Source: JANJTY01 sp038257155 (GTDB taxonomy: Bacteria; Pseudomonadota; Gammaproteobacteria; Xanthomonadales; Xanthomonadaceae). From it: a stretch of 64,000 nucleotides of DNA. How positions within the stretch are numbered: the first letter of the stretch is position 1; each line of letters opens with the position of its first letter. The stretch lies in NCBI GenBank assembly GCA_038257155.1, contig JBBSJP010000009.1, forward strand, positions 1 through 64,000, written 5' to 3'. Below are positions 53,782 to 62,855 of the stretch, piece after piece. The position numbers were made by a program, and so were the translations under genes. The notes beneath the pieces were generated by a model, which saw only the letters and a program-made list of their open reading frames with translations, was not told the DNA's origin and did no database searches.

Positions 53782-56700
53782 ATGCGCACCGTGCTGCTCT
53801 TGTTGGGACTGCTGTTGGCGACACTGATGCCTTCTTTGCGCGCAGCCCCCCCGGAAGTTCCGGCACCACTGGAGCCCTGGCGCGGCTGGGTGCTGCAGGG
53901 CGAGGCGCACCGCGGTTGCCCCTTCCTTCTCGGTCAAGGGCCTGGTCCCGCTGAACACCATGTCTGCGCCTGGCCTGGTCGGCTGCAGCTTGATGTCGAG
54001 CGCGACGGTGCGCGCTTCTCGCTGCGCTGGCGGGTGCTGACTGAGTCCGAGATCCCCTTGCCGGGCGATTCCCGCCATCCGCCGCTGGACGTGCGGGTTG
54101 GCGGTCAGGCGCTGGCCGTGCAGTTGCGCGGCGCCACGCCGGTGTTGCGCCTGGCAGCGGGTGAGCATCAGATCGAAGGCCGCCTGGACTGGACCCGCCG
54201 TCCGGAAACTTTGGTGGTGCCGGAGGCCTATGCCCTGCTTGCCCTGCGACTGGATGGACAGGAGATCACCGTGCCGGAGCGCGAGGGAGCGCGCTTGTGG
54301 CTGGGTCGCGCGCGCGTCGCCGAGGCCGAGGACAGCCTGTCACTTAAGGTGTTTCGCCGGCTTTCCGACGGCGTTCCGCAGCGCCTGAGCACCCAGTTGC
54401 AGCTGGACGTGGGCGGCCGGGCGCGTGAGGAGCGATTGGGCGTGGTACTGCCGGCGGGTTTCGTGCCGATGTCCTTGGAAGGCGGTCTGCCTGCCAGCAT
54501 TGACAGCGACGGGGCGCTGCGTGTGCAACTGCGTCCCGGGCGCTGGAACATCGATCTGGAAGCACGCGCACTGAGCCTTCTCGACAGCTTCGCAGCGGTT
54601 GCCAATCCTGCACCATGGCCAACGGAGGAGATCTGGAGTTTCGCCGCCGATCCTGGTCTGCGCGTCATGCAACCGAGCGGCGATGCACCGGTCGATCCGG
54701 CCCAGGTCGGTGTGCCCTTCGGCAACGAGCTTCCCGCCTTTCTGCTGAGCGAGGGCAGTGGCCTGCGCCTGGAAGAGCGCAGCCGCGGGCTGCCGCCCGA
54801 TGCCGCCCATCGACTGGGCTTGAGCCGCGAGTTGTGGCTGGATTTCAGCGGAGGCGGGCTGACCGCGCGCGACGGCATCGGTGGGCGACTTGCGCAGGGC
54901 ACGCGCCTCGACATGCAGTCACCCTGGCGACTGGAACGCGCCGCCGCGAACGGCGAAGATCTGCTGATCACGGCCGGGCCCGATCAGGGCAGTGGTGTCG
55001 AACTTCGCCAGACAGAGCTGAGTCTTGAAAGTACCGCGCGCCTTGAAAGCCTGGGCAGCATGCCGGTCAATGGCTGGCGCCAGACTTTCGACCGGGTGGA
55101 CATGCAACTCAACCTGCCGCCCGGTTGGGCGCTGGCACATGCCAGCGGGGTCGACCATGCCCCGCAGGCCTGGTCAGCACGCTGGACCCTGCTCGACATC
55201 TTCCTGGTCTGTCTCGCCGTACTGCTCGCGCATCGCGCCTTGGGTATACCAGTAGCGGCGCTGGTACTCGCCTATTTGCTGCTCGGTTACCACGAATCTG
55301 ACGCGCCGCTGTGGACCCTGATCGCGGTGCTGGCGCTGGGCCTGTTCGTGCGCTGGCTGCCGGGTGGCGGGTTTGCCCGGATCCTGCGTGTTGCGGCCCT
55401 GCTGTTCTTCGCAGTCGGCGTGCTGCTGTCGCTGCCCTTTGCCGGCAATCAGCTGAAGCTGGCACTTTACCCGCAACTGGAGCGCGAGCGCGTGCTGTCC
55501 GGTGCCGAGGCTTACGGTCGCCTGGGACGCATGTCTGGCGCGATGATGGACTACGCCAACGAGAGCGCCCAGGAAGAGGTGTCGGGCGAACCGCCGCCTC
55601 TTGAAGTTCAGATGGTCCAGAGCCGCGCGCGCCAGCAGCCGATGGCGCCACCGCCCCCGCCGCCGATGCCGAAGTCCATACCGATGGAGAAGGGCGGCGA
55701 GTCGAATGTGCAGTCGAAGCGCAACCTCAACCAGTATCCGGCCGATGCGGTGCTGCAGGCCGGGCGCGGTGATCCGGACTGGCAGTGGAAGCAGCTCAGC
55801 CTGTCGCTGGCAGGTCCGGTGACGGCCGAGCAGGAAATGCGACTCTGGCTCAGTCCGCCCTGGCTGACCCGTGTCGGTCGCCTGCTGCTGGTCGTGCTGC
55901 TGGGGCTGATTCTCTGGCGCGTCCTGCCCTCGCGCTGGATCGCGCAGCCGGAATCCGCAGGCGATCGTGCGCCGGGCGCTGCTCCGGCAGTGGCCTCGTT
56001 GACCTTGCTTGCCCTGCTGCCGCTGGCTGGCCTGCTGGGCAGTGCGCCGCTGCAGGCTCAGGACGGGGCCTTCCCGCCGGACGAACTGCTGGCGGAACTT
56101 CGTGAACGCTTGCTGCGTTCGCCGGACTGCGTGCCCGAATGCGCACGATTGGCTAATGCTGACCTGCGCCTTGCCGGCAACCGCCTGCGCCTGAGCCTGG
56201 AGCTGCATGTTTCGGCTGATGTGGTGGTGCCGCTGCCCGAGGCCGGCAAGCTGGCGGCGCCGATCTCGGCCACGGTGGATGGCCTGGCCGCGCCACTCCT
56301 GCGTCAGAGTGGACAGAGTTGGATGCGTCTCACGCCAGGCCTGCGGCGCGCCGAGATCGAACTGGTGGTGGCCGAGGTCGACGGTATTGATCTGCGCTTT
56401 CCGCTGGCGCCAGGTCGCATCGCGGTTCAGGCCGACGGATGGGAAATCGCCGGCCTTGACGGCAATCGCCTGCAGGGCGACAGCCTGCAGCTGCTGCGCC
56501 AGCGTCGCAACGCGGCACGCGCCGCAACGGGTGATTCCGAGGACGCAGACAGCGAAGCCGGACGGCCGGACTTTCCGCCCTTCGTACGCATCGAGCGCAG
56601 CCTTGATCTGGGCCTGGACTGGACGGTGGTGACGCGCGTGCAGCGCCTGGCCCCAGCCAGCGCCGGATTCACGATCGAGATTCCACTCCTGCCCGGCGAG

Positions 56701-58005
56701 CGACTGCAGAACGACACCCTGCCGCGCCGCGAAGGTCGCGTGCAGCTGGGCTTTTCGCGCGGGCAGAACCAGATTTCCTGGCGCTCCACCCTGCCGGTCG
56801 GCGAAAGTCTGGCGTTCACGGCAGGCGAGTTGTCCCGTTTCGTCGAGGTCTGGCAGGTGAGTGTCGGGTCGTTCTGGCGGGTCGGTTTTGCCGGCACTCC
56901 GGCGGTGGCCTCGCACGATCCGGGCGCAGTCTGGAGCTTCCTGCCATTCCCGGGTGAAACCCTGAGCCTGTCAGTAAGCCGGCCCGAGGCATTGAGCGGC
57001 GACAGCCTTGCCATCGATGTCGCTGCGCTGCGATTCAGCCCCGGCAAACGCGCCAGCGATGCCACACTCAGCTACACCCTTCGCGCCACGCGCGGCGGAC
57101 AGCAGGCCCTGGCCCTGCCGCCGGATGCCGAACTGCTGCGCGTCGCGATTGACGGGCGCGAACATCACTTGAAACTCGAGCAAGGCCGCTTGAGCCTGCC
57201 AGTGGTGCCAGGCCAGCAGCGGGTCGAAATCAGCTGGCGCCAGCCACTCGGCCTGAGCAGCCTGTTGCGCAGCCCGGCGGTTGACCTGGGGACCAGCGCC
57301 AGCAATATCAGCCTGGAGGTCCCGCTGCCGGAACGCTGGCTACTGCTCACCGGTGGGCCTGGGGTGGGCCCGGCGGTACTGTACTGGCCGCAGCTTGTCC
57401 TGTTGCTGCTGATTGCCTTCGCTCTTACACGCTTCGGCGGCACACCGCTCGGCTACGGTTCCTGGCTTCTGCTCGGCCTCGGCTTCTCGACGGTCTCCTG
57501 GCTGGCGGCCGCCATTGTTGCGACGTGGCTGCTGTTGCTGGGCCTGCGCGGGCGCAGTCACACCTTGCCCAAGAGTTCCTTCTTCGCGCTGGCACAAGTT
57601 GGCCTGATCCTGCTCAGCGTTCTGGCCCTGGTCTGCCTGATCGCGGCGATTCCGTACGGCCTGCTCAACCAGCCCGACATGCGCGTGGCGGGCAACGGCA
57701 GCAGCGCCGGTTTCCTGCGCTGGTTCTTCGACCGCAGCAGCGGCGAAGTGCCGGGTGTATGGGTGCTCAGCCTGCCGTTGTGGGCTTACAAGGTCGCGAT
57801 CCTGGCCTGGTCACTGTGGCTGGCCAACGCCCTGCTCGGCTGGCTGCGCTGGGGCTGGAGTTGCTTCGCCAGCGGCGGCCTGTGGCCAAAGCCCGACCCC
57901 AACAAGAAAGCCAAGGCGCGCAAGGGTGATCGGGTTGAACCGCCACCGCCGCCGAAGCCCGTCAACCCGACCGATCCGGAGACCCCGGCATCGCCCGATG
58001 CCTGA
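53782..58005 (+). CDS. Large two-module membrane protein of unknown function
   Basis: 1407 residues. A signal peptide (about 1-22) opens a beta-rich periplasmic module (about 25-465), then about four helices (471-555), a Pro-rich cytoplasmic or linker stretch (about 605-640, 'MAPPPPPPMPKSIPMEKGGE'), and one or two helices near 698-757. The second of these looks like a signal peptide ('LLALLPLAGLLGSAPLQAQDG'). A second periplasmic module starts with a Cys pair ('SPDCVPECARL') and runs to about 1195; several helices (about 1195-1365) and a Pro-rich cytoplasmic tail follow. I do not recognise a family. Same strand as the DUF5706 gene upstream. Confidence 0.75.
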   Translation: MRTVLLLLGLLLATLMPSLRAAPPEVPAPLEPWRGWVLQGEAHRGCPFLLGQGPGPAEHHVCAWPGRLQLDVERDGARFSLRWRVLTESEIPLPGDSRHPPLDVRVGGQALAVQLRGATPVLRLAAGEHQIEGRLDWTRRPETLVVPEAYALLALRLDGQEITVPEREGARLWLGRARVAEAEDSLSLKVFRRLSDGVPQRLSTQLQLDVGGRAREERLGVVLPAGFVPMSLEGGLPASIDSDGALRVQLRPGRWNIDLEARALSLLDSFAAVANPAPWPTEEIWSFAADPGLRVMQPSGDAPVDPAQVGVPFGNELPAFLLSEGSGLRLEERSRGLPPDAAHRLGLSRELWLDFSGGGLTARDGIGGRLAQGTRLDMQSPWRLERAAANGEDLLITAGPDQGSGVELRQTELSLESTARLESLGSMPVNGWRQTFDRVDMQLNLPPGWALAHASGVDHAPQAWSARWTLLDIFLVCLAVLLAHRALGIPVAALVLAYLLLGYHESDAPLWTLIAVLALGLFVRWLPGGGFARILRVAALLFFAVGVLLSLPFAGNQLKLALYPQLERERVLSGAEAYGRLGRMSGAMMDYANESAQEEVSGEPPPLEVQMVQSRARQQPMAPPPPPPMPKSIPMEKGGESNVQSKRNLNQYPADAVLQAGRGDPDWQWKQLSLSLAGPVTAEQEMRLWLSPPWLTRVGRLLLVVLLGLILWRVLPSRWIAQPESAGDRAPGAAPAVASLTLLALLPLAGLLGSAPLQAQDGAFPPDELLAELRERLLRSPDCVPECARLANADLRLAGNRLRLSLELHVSADVVVPLPEAGKLAAPISATVDGLAAPLLRQSGQSWMRLTPGLRRAEIELVVAEVDGIDLRFPLAPGRIAVQADGWEIAGLDGNRLQGDSLQLLRQRRNAARAATGDSEDADSEAGRPDFPPFVRIERSLDLGLDWTVVTRVQRLAPASAGFTIEIPLLPGERLQNDTLPRREGRVQLGFSRGQNQISWRSTLPVGESLAFTAGELSRFVEVWQVSVGSFWRVGFAGTPAVASHDPGAVWSFLPFPGETLSLSVSRPEALSGDSLAIDVAALRFSPGKRASDATLSYTLRATRGGQQALALPPDAELLRVAIDGREHHLKLEQGRLSLPVVPGQQRVEISWRQPLGLSSLLRSPAVDLGTSASNISLEVPLPERWLLLTGGPGVGPAVLYWPQLVLLLLIAFALTRFGGTPLGYGSWLLLGLGFSTVSWLAAAIVATWLLLLGLRGRSHTLPKSSFFALAQVGLILLSVLALVCLIAAIPYGLLNQPDMRVAGNGSSAGFLRWFFDRSSGEVPGVWVLSLPLWAYKVAILAWSLWLANALLGWLRWGWSCFASGGLWPKPDPNKKAKARKGDRVEPPPPPKPVNPTDPETPASPDA

Positions 58006-58092
58006 TCTACTCCGCGACCACGGTGCGTGTTTCAGCGCCTCAACAGGATCGATCTCGGCACAGGGGTGCCGACCTACGCTGGTGCGTTCGGC

Positions 58093-58115
58093 GTAGGGCG
58101 GCATCCCATGCCGCC
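58093..58115. repeat. 23-bp palindromic repeat (copy 2 of 2)
   Basis: Identical to 43132-43154 (GTAGGGCGGCATCCCATGCC plus GCC). It lies in the 200-base gap before prmC, which otherwise holds no gene. Confidence 0.85.
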
Positions 58116-58208
58116 GTCTCGCTGGCGCGCCGCTGCAGTGAGTGTCCCGCGCCGGCCTCGGCGCTGCGACAATTCCTGCTGCCGCCGTTTCACGAACTTT
58201 TCCCCACC

Positions 58209-59078
58209 ATGCCCACGCCAACCATCCGCGACCTGCTGAGCGACGCCGTCTCGCGCTTCACGTCAAACGAGAGTGCTCGACTCGATGCCGAGTTGCTGCT
58301 CTGCCATGCGCTGGGCAGACCACGCAGTTTCCTGTTTGCGTTTCCCGAGATCCAACCCGACGCGGCGACCTGCGCGCGTTTCCGGGCGCTGGTGGAAGCC
58401 CGCAGCGCCGGGCGCCCGATTGCCCATTTGCTTGGCAAGCGCGCCTTCTGGACACTGGAGCTTGCGGTTGACGAACACACCCTGATTCCGCGCCCGGAAA
58501 CCGAACTGCTGGTCGAGGCCGCACTCGCACGAATCCCCACCACGCAGCCCTGCCGTATTGCTGATCTGGGTACCGGCAGCGGCGCCATTGCCCTGGCAAT
58601 AGCCAGTGAGCGACGACTCGCACAGCTGGTCGCCAGCGATTGCAGCGAGGTGGCATTGTGCGTTGCCGCGGACAATGCCCGGCGAATCGACCTGCTCTCG
58701 CGCATCGAGTTCAGGGCAGGAGACTGGTGCGAGGCACTGCAGGGCGAGCGTTTCGATCTGATCGTCAGCAATCCACCTTACATTCGTTCCGATGACGCGC
58801 ACCTGCTGCAGGGCGACCTGCGCTTCGAACCGATCGGCGCGCTGGCTTCCGGATCAGACGGACTCGACGCCATCCGCACTATCAGCGGCGCTGCGCCGGC
58901 GCATCTGCAGCCGGGAGGCTGGCTGCTGCTGGAGCATGGTCTTGATCAGGGCGTGTCGGTTCGTGCGCTGCTGAATGCTGCGGGTTTCGTCCAGATCGAA
59001 ACCCTGCGGGATCTCGAAGCGCGTGAACGCGTGACGCTCGGCAGGATGCCGAGCCAGGACATCAGCCAACACGCCTGA
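58209..59078 (+). CDS. prmC: Release factor glutamine methyltransferase PrmC
   Basis: 289 residues from the ATG at 58209 (MPTPTIRDLL); the ORF extends to 58023 over repeat DNA. SAM motif 'IADLGTGSGAIALAIA', catalytic 'NPPY' in 'FDLIVSNPPYIRSDD', and the upstream helix bundle 'RLDAELLLCHALG' and 'IAHLLGKRAFWTLELAV' are present. It methylates the GGQ Gln of RF1/RF2. prfA is not adjacent, which is slightly unusual. Confidence 0.93.
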   Translation: MPTPTIRDLLSDAVSRFTSNESARLDAELLLCHALGRPRSFLFAFPEIQPDAATCARFRALVEARSAGRPIAHLLGKRAFWTLELAVDEHTLIPRPETELLVEAALARIPTTQPCRIADLGTGSGAIALAIASERRLAQLVASDCSEVALCVAADNARRIDLLSRIEFRAGDWCEALQGERFDLIVSNPPYIRSDDAHLLQGDLRFEPIGALASGSDGLDAIRTISGAAPAHLQPGGWLLLEHGLDQGVSVRALLNAAGFVQIETLRDLEARERVTLGRMPSQDISQHA

Positions 59079-59099
59079 TAGACAATGACAAGGGGTCCG

Positions 59100-59495
59100 A
59101 TGATTTCCGATCTGCAAGGCATGCTGCAGCAGCTGCGGCCGACGCTGCATGCGGGCGTGTACGTCTTCTGCAGCTTGCCGCCAGGTGCCGATGTGACGCA
59201 GCTGCCGGCGCTGGCGATGCTGCGCGAAGCTGAAGGCATCAGCCTGGTACTGCGCGAAGAAGAGGCTGTTGCGGCCGGGATGGCCGTGGCGTTCCGTGCC
59301 GCCTGGATCAGCCTGCAGGTGCACTCCGATCTGGCCGGGGTGGGCCTCACCGCAGCCGTGACAAGTGCATTGGCGGAACACGGCATCGCCTGCAATGTGA
59401 TCGCCGGCGTGCATCACGACCATCTGTTCGTGCAACAGGAGCGTGCCGCCGACGCGATCGCTGCGCTGCAGGCATTGCAGCAGGCTGCATCGTGA
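59100..59495 (+). CDS. ACT domain-containing protein (DUF2241/COG3602 type)
   Basis: 131 residues from ATG 59100 (MISDLQGMLQQ), chosen because AAGGGG lies five bases before it; the ATG at 59085 is an alternative. 'LHAGVYVFCSLPPGAD' and 'ISLQVHSDLAGVGLTAAVTSALAEHGIACNVIAGVHHDHLFV' are typical of these paired ACT-like proteins, which probably bind amino acids. No target known. It overlaps the TfoX-N gene start by four bases (GTGA). Confidence 0.8.
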   Translation: MISDLQGMLQQLRPTLHAGVYVFCSLPPGADVTQLPALAMLREAEGISLVLREEEAVAAGMAVAFRAAWISLQVHSDLAGVGLTAAVTSALAEHGIACNVIAGVHHDHLFVQQERAADAIAALQALQQAAS

Positions 59496-59887
59496 ACGCG
59501 CCTGACATCGACTACCTGCGTGATCTGTTCGCGCCGCTCGGCACGATACGCGCGCGGCGCATGTTCGGCGGCTATGGGCTGTACTGCGATGAGCGCTTTT
59601 TCGCCCTGATCGCCGAACAGCGGCTCTACCTCAAGGTCGATGCGCTGAGCGAAGCCGACTTCCGCCAGGCCGGTTGCGAACCTTTCGTCTATCTGGGGAA
59701 GGGAAAGCCCGTCGCGCTGAGTTATTGGAGCGTGCCTGACGAGGCCATGGACGATGCCGACGCCATGCTGCCCTGGGCGCGCCGTGCGCTTGGCGCGGCA
59801 CAACGCGCCGCCGCCGCCAAAGTCGGCAAGGCCAGGCCTGCGGGCAAGAAATCCGCCATGACCAGCACCGGCAAGCAGCGACGCTGA
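59492..59887 (+). CDS. TfoX/Sxy N-terminal domain protein
   Basis: 131 residues from GTG 59492, four-base overlap with the ACT gene. 'LRDLFAPLGTIRARRMFGGYGLYCDERFFALIAEQRLYLKVD' is the TfoX-N pattern. There is no TfoX C-terminal domain; instead the tail is Lys/Ala-rich (about 95-131), suggesting nucleic-acid or polyanion binding. Full Sxy proteins control competence with CRP, but stand-alone N-domains have no clear role. Confidence 0.8.
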   Translation: MNAPDIDYLRDLFAPLGTIRARRMFGGYGLYCDERFFALIAEQRLYLKVDALSEADFRQAGCEPFVYLGKGKPVALSYWSVPDEAMDDADAMLPWARRALGAAQRAAAAKVGKARPAGKKSAMTSTGKQRR

Positions 59888-59896
59888 GACAGCGCG

Positions 59897-60211
59897 TCAG
59901 CCGACGCGGGTCAGACTCAGGTAATTGTCGCGATCCGCGATGATGTACCAGATGGCCAGAAACATGCGCAGGCCGCGCAGATTCGATGCCACAGCGAAGC
60001 TGGCGCTTTCATCTTCGCGGATCGAGAAGCGCAGGGTCTGGGATCCACACCAGTCGATCTTGGCCGTGATGCTGTGCTCTCCTGCGGCGACGTCCACGCT
60101 GGCCGTGGCGCCCGATTTCAGTGAGGCGACCTGCTTGCCATCCAGCAGGATTGTGTAATCGCGAATCGCGTCGGTATAGCCCGAGTCGCGCACGAGAGTG
60201 ATACGTGCCAT
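59897..60211 (-). CDS. Small PEGA-like beta-sandwich protein with C-terminal hydrophobic segment
   Basis: 104 residues. 'DYTILLDGKQVASLKSGATASVDVAAGEHSITAKIDW' reads like a PEGA-type surface repeat (a short Ig-like fold). 'GLRMFLAIWYIIADRD' near residue 85 is a possible membrane-associated helix. No signal peptide is visible. Convergent with the TfoX-N gene, 9 bases apart. Function unknown. Confidence 0.65.
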   Translation of the reverse strand: MARITLVRDSGYTDAIRDYTILLDGKQVASLKSGATASVDVAAGEHSITAKIDWCGSQTLRFSIREDESASFAVASNLRGLRMFLAIWYIIADRDNYLSLTRVG

Positions 60212-60273
60212 CCGTGAGTCTCCGTTGCCTGTTGCGGATAAACGTGTGTGGATCGAGCGCCGCCAGCAGTCGA

Positions 60274-60975
60274 TCAGGGAGTTGCCGCAGGATCGCCGCG
60301 ACGAAAGCGCAGGGATTCGTTGCGCTGGAAGCTGCTGCGCTTGGCCAGCAGCTTGGCTAGTTCCTCGGCCTCGTCATCGAGCCGCACCACGATGTTCTGG
60401 CCTTCGACCAGCGCCGCGCCATCCAGTTCGCCGTCGACCAGTTGGCGCGCCAGACCGCGGTGATTGGGCTGCAGCATGGTCAGCCGTTCGCCTTTGATCT
60501 GATAGGCGAACACATAAACCGAATTCTCGCGATCGATCGCTTCGGGTTCGATCTGGAACGCGATATTGGTTGCGGCCGCATCCAGCCAAAGCAGGTCGCG
60601 GCCCGCAATGCGCGCACTGGCAAGCTTTACCGACGGCCAAACGCGTGGACCATCCTTGCGGTGCTCGGTCACCGAGACGATGCAGTCGGGCGACAGCGTC
60701 GCCTCGATCTCGCCGTCCTGGCTGTCGTCATCACCGATCGATATCCAGTAGCCCAGCAGGGCGGAATCGCAGCTCTGCGTGTCGGCGGGTGGATGCGACA
60801 ACAGGGTGCGTTGACAGCCGCTGGCCAGCAGCAGGATGGCGAGCACAGCACCGAGCCGCGCCAGCAGTGCGAAGCGCAACAGTCGCGGCGGCGTGACTGC
60901 CAACGACGCTTGCGAATGGCGCAAGCCTGAGCGCCAACGTGAAACGTGCGCGACGTGATCATGCAACGGCTTCAT
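60274..60975 (-). CDS. Putative lipoprotein of unknown function
   Basis: 233 residues from the ATG at 60975 (GGAG seven bases upstream). The signal segment about 35-52 (LARLGAVLAILLLASGC) ends in a lipobox (LASGC, Cys about 53), preceded by an unusually long N-region, so the true start could be internal. The mature part is charged and beta-rich ('ALLGYWISIGDDDSQDGEIEATLSPDC'). Starts 3 bases after a possible 42-codon ORF. Confidence 0.6.
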   Translation of the reverse strand: MKPLHDHVAHVSRWRSGLRHSQASLAVTPPRLLRFALLARLGAVLAILLLASGCQRTLLSHPPADTQSCDSALLGYWISIGDDDSQDGEIEATLSPDCIVSVTEHRKDGPRVWPSVKLASARIAGRDLLWLDAAATNIAFQIEPEAIDRENSVYVFAYQIKGERLTMLQPNHRGLARQLVDGELDGAALVEGQNIVVRLDDEAEELAKLLAKRSSFQRNESLRFRRGDPAATP

Positions 60976-60978
60976 GGC

Positions 60979-61107
60979 TCAGCTCCAGTTGGTGGTATCG
61001 CCCGGCGCGAACTTGCCGCGAACCAGGTGCGTGCCCGGCACCGTGTCACCAGGAAACAGCCGCTTGACGAGGGCAATGGTGATCAGGACAGAAGGCGTGC
61101 GCAGCAT
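60979..61107 (-). CDS. Possible small protein (42 aa)
   Basis: The ATG at 61107 opens MLRTPSVLITIALVKRLFPG and ends TGDTTNWS-like, 42 residues, with a longer alternative start at 61152 or 61182. It ends three bases before the lipoprotein ATG, which would couple the two. A hydrophobic start and a polar tail are all that can be said; I know no family. It could be a chance ORF. Confidence 0.3.
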   Translation of the reverse strand: MLRTPSVLITIALVKRLFPGDTVPGTHLVRGKFAPGDTTNWS

Positions 61108-61263
61108 GACGATGCGGCTCACAGGACGATGCCCGCATTCTAGCCCGGACATTGCACGAGGTCGCGGAGAAACGCCGACCAAGCACGTTACGGAGGATGA
61201 CTGGCAGTTTGCGCTTCGAACGTTGTTCCGCTTCGCGGCTATCCGGGGTATGGGTGGAGTCGC

Positions 61264-62583
61264 TCAGGGCTCCTCATGCCGAACCGGACTCGATAGCCGC
61301 GCTCGCCTGACAGGCGCCGCGCCTGTCACCGGGCCGGAGCGGGTCTTGCTGGCGAACGGTTCAGCGGAGCTCTCCAGGCCGTCGGAGAAGATCGACTCGA
61401 AGAAGTGGTGGATGGTCAGCGCACGGGTCTTCTCCAGGATGGCGGGATTGTCCCCGAGCAGGTCGTGTCCGAAGCCAGGGTGCTCAAGCGGCAACCAACG
61501 CGCAGGATTGATTCCGAAGGCGTCCTGGTAGGCGCTGGCCTGACGATGGCGGATCCCGTCGATCCGGCAGTGGTCCGGCACCTCGTCCTGCGAACCCATG
61601 TCGACATGCAGTTCGGTTGCCACGTAGCCATCGCGCGCGGCTTCGGGGTGGAAGAAGTCGCGTGGCCAGTCGATCACACTTACCGAATCCGGATCCGCCG
61701 TGGGGATCATGCGGCGCAGGAAGCAGCCTGGCGATATGGCATGGCCGAACTTCAATACCGGCAGGGTATCGAAAAGGGCCTCCGGGTCCGCCGGCAGCAG
61801 CGGATAGTTGGCAAAGGCGAGCTGTCGTTCCAGATAGTGACTGGCGCTTTCCAGCGGCCGCTGCACCGCGATGTTCGCGAACTGCGATGCGTGCCGACCG
61901 GTGGCGTTGGCCGCCAGTACCAAGGCCACGCTGCCGCCGTTCGAGGTTCCCACAACACACAGACGATGCGGATCGACTGACGGCATCTCCTGCAATTGGC
62001 GCAAGGCAGCTCCTGCGTCCAGCACGCGCGTTTGCAGACGCCGGGCACTGTAGGCATCGTCACGCTGCGGCGTTCCGTCGCCGGGATTGTGAAACGGCGG
62101 TGGCACGAAGCCGAAGTAGTCCTCGTCGTTGTCCTCGCAGAACAGGGGATCGCGGGCAAAGCTGTTCGGTGCCAGCACCACCACGCCAAGCGATTCGAAC
62201 ATCTGTAGCAGGGCTTCAAAGTTGCCCTCCAGCTGCGGCCCGCAGGGCGTGCCGGGTCCGTTCTCGCGCAGCAGGCCACCGGATCCGTGCAGCACCAGGC
62301 AGGCAGGGAAGCCCTGCTCGGGTACCGGACCTGCAGGCACGCTGAGAACCGCGGGAATGAAATCGCCGACCCAACTGTCCACACTGATGGTTTGTCGCAC
62401 CGACGCCCCCATCGGGGAACCGGCGACGTGCCCGGCCTGCGCAAACGGCTCGACGACAGGAGGCACTGCAGCCGTTGCCGGAACTCCCAGGATCCGCACC
62501 AGCAGCATCAGCATTGCCTGGACAAGAATCATCTGCCACTCCCACGGCGTCGTGATTCGCGGTCCGATCCACCCGTTGGCCAT
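61264..62583 (-). CDS. Secreted alpha/beta hydrolase
   Basis: 439 residues from ATG 62583 (AGGGGAG about 8 bases upstream); ATG 62532 also has GGGAG and would put the signal peptide (MILVQAMLML...TAA) at the very N-terminus. The dienelactone-hydrolase-like fold has the oxyanion 'LVLHGSGG' region and the nucleophile Ser in 'VVGTSNGGSVAL' (GxSxG). A catalytic His could be in 'EHPGFGHD'. The C-terminal 'ESIFSDGLESSAEP' resembles a short '(I/V)FxDGFE' motif I recall from secreted proteins of this order. Substrate unknown. Confidence 0.7.
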   Translation of the reverse strand: MANGWIGPRITTPWEWQMILVQAMLMLLVRILGVPATAAVPPVVEPFAQAGHVAGSPMGASVRQTISVDSWVGDFIPAVLSVPAGPVPEQGFPACLVLHGSGGLLRENGPGTPCGPQLEGNFEALLQMFESLGVVVLAPNSFARDPLFCEDNDEDYFGFVPPPFHNPGDGTPQRDDAYSARRLQTRVLDAGAALRQLQEMPSVDPHRLCVVGTSNGGSVALVLAANATGRHASQFANIAVQRPLESASHYLERQLAFANYPLLPADPEALFDTLPVLKFGHAISPGCFLRRMIPTADPDSVSVIDWPRDFFHPEAARDGYVATELHVDMGSQDEVPDHCRIDGIRHRQASAYQDAFGINPARWLPLEHPGFGHDLLGDNPAILEKTRALTIHHFFESIFSDGLESSAEPFASKTRSGPVTGAAPVRRARLSSPVRHEEP

Positions 62584-62651
62584 GCACGTTTCTCCCCTGA
62601 TCTGACCCGCTCTTCCTAGGAAGTACGCAATCTGGCGTCAGTTCGGATCAC

Positions 62652-62669
62652 CGCTGGCGATCGCCAGCG
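62652..62669. other. Perfect 18-bp palindrome in a divergent promoter region
   Basis: CGCTGGCGATCGCCAGCG is a perfect palindrome in the 272-base gap between the hydrolase (minus) and the S9 peptidase (plus). It could be a regulator site. No -10/-35 can be called, and nothing else is visible in the gap. Confidence 0.45.
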
Positions 62670-62855
62670 TCCGCCGCTGGCGCGCGGGAACCGGGTTGAT
62701 GCAGTCGGCAGTCGGGGACGCTGCTGCGGACTCGCTTCGCACAGGTCATGGATGCGATCACGCGCAGCGCGCCACCTGCAAGTCGAAGGTGATGGTTGGC
62801 CTGCCTTCGCGCCTTGCCGGTATGCTGCGGGTCGATCTGCGTGCGGAGCTACCCG

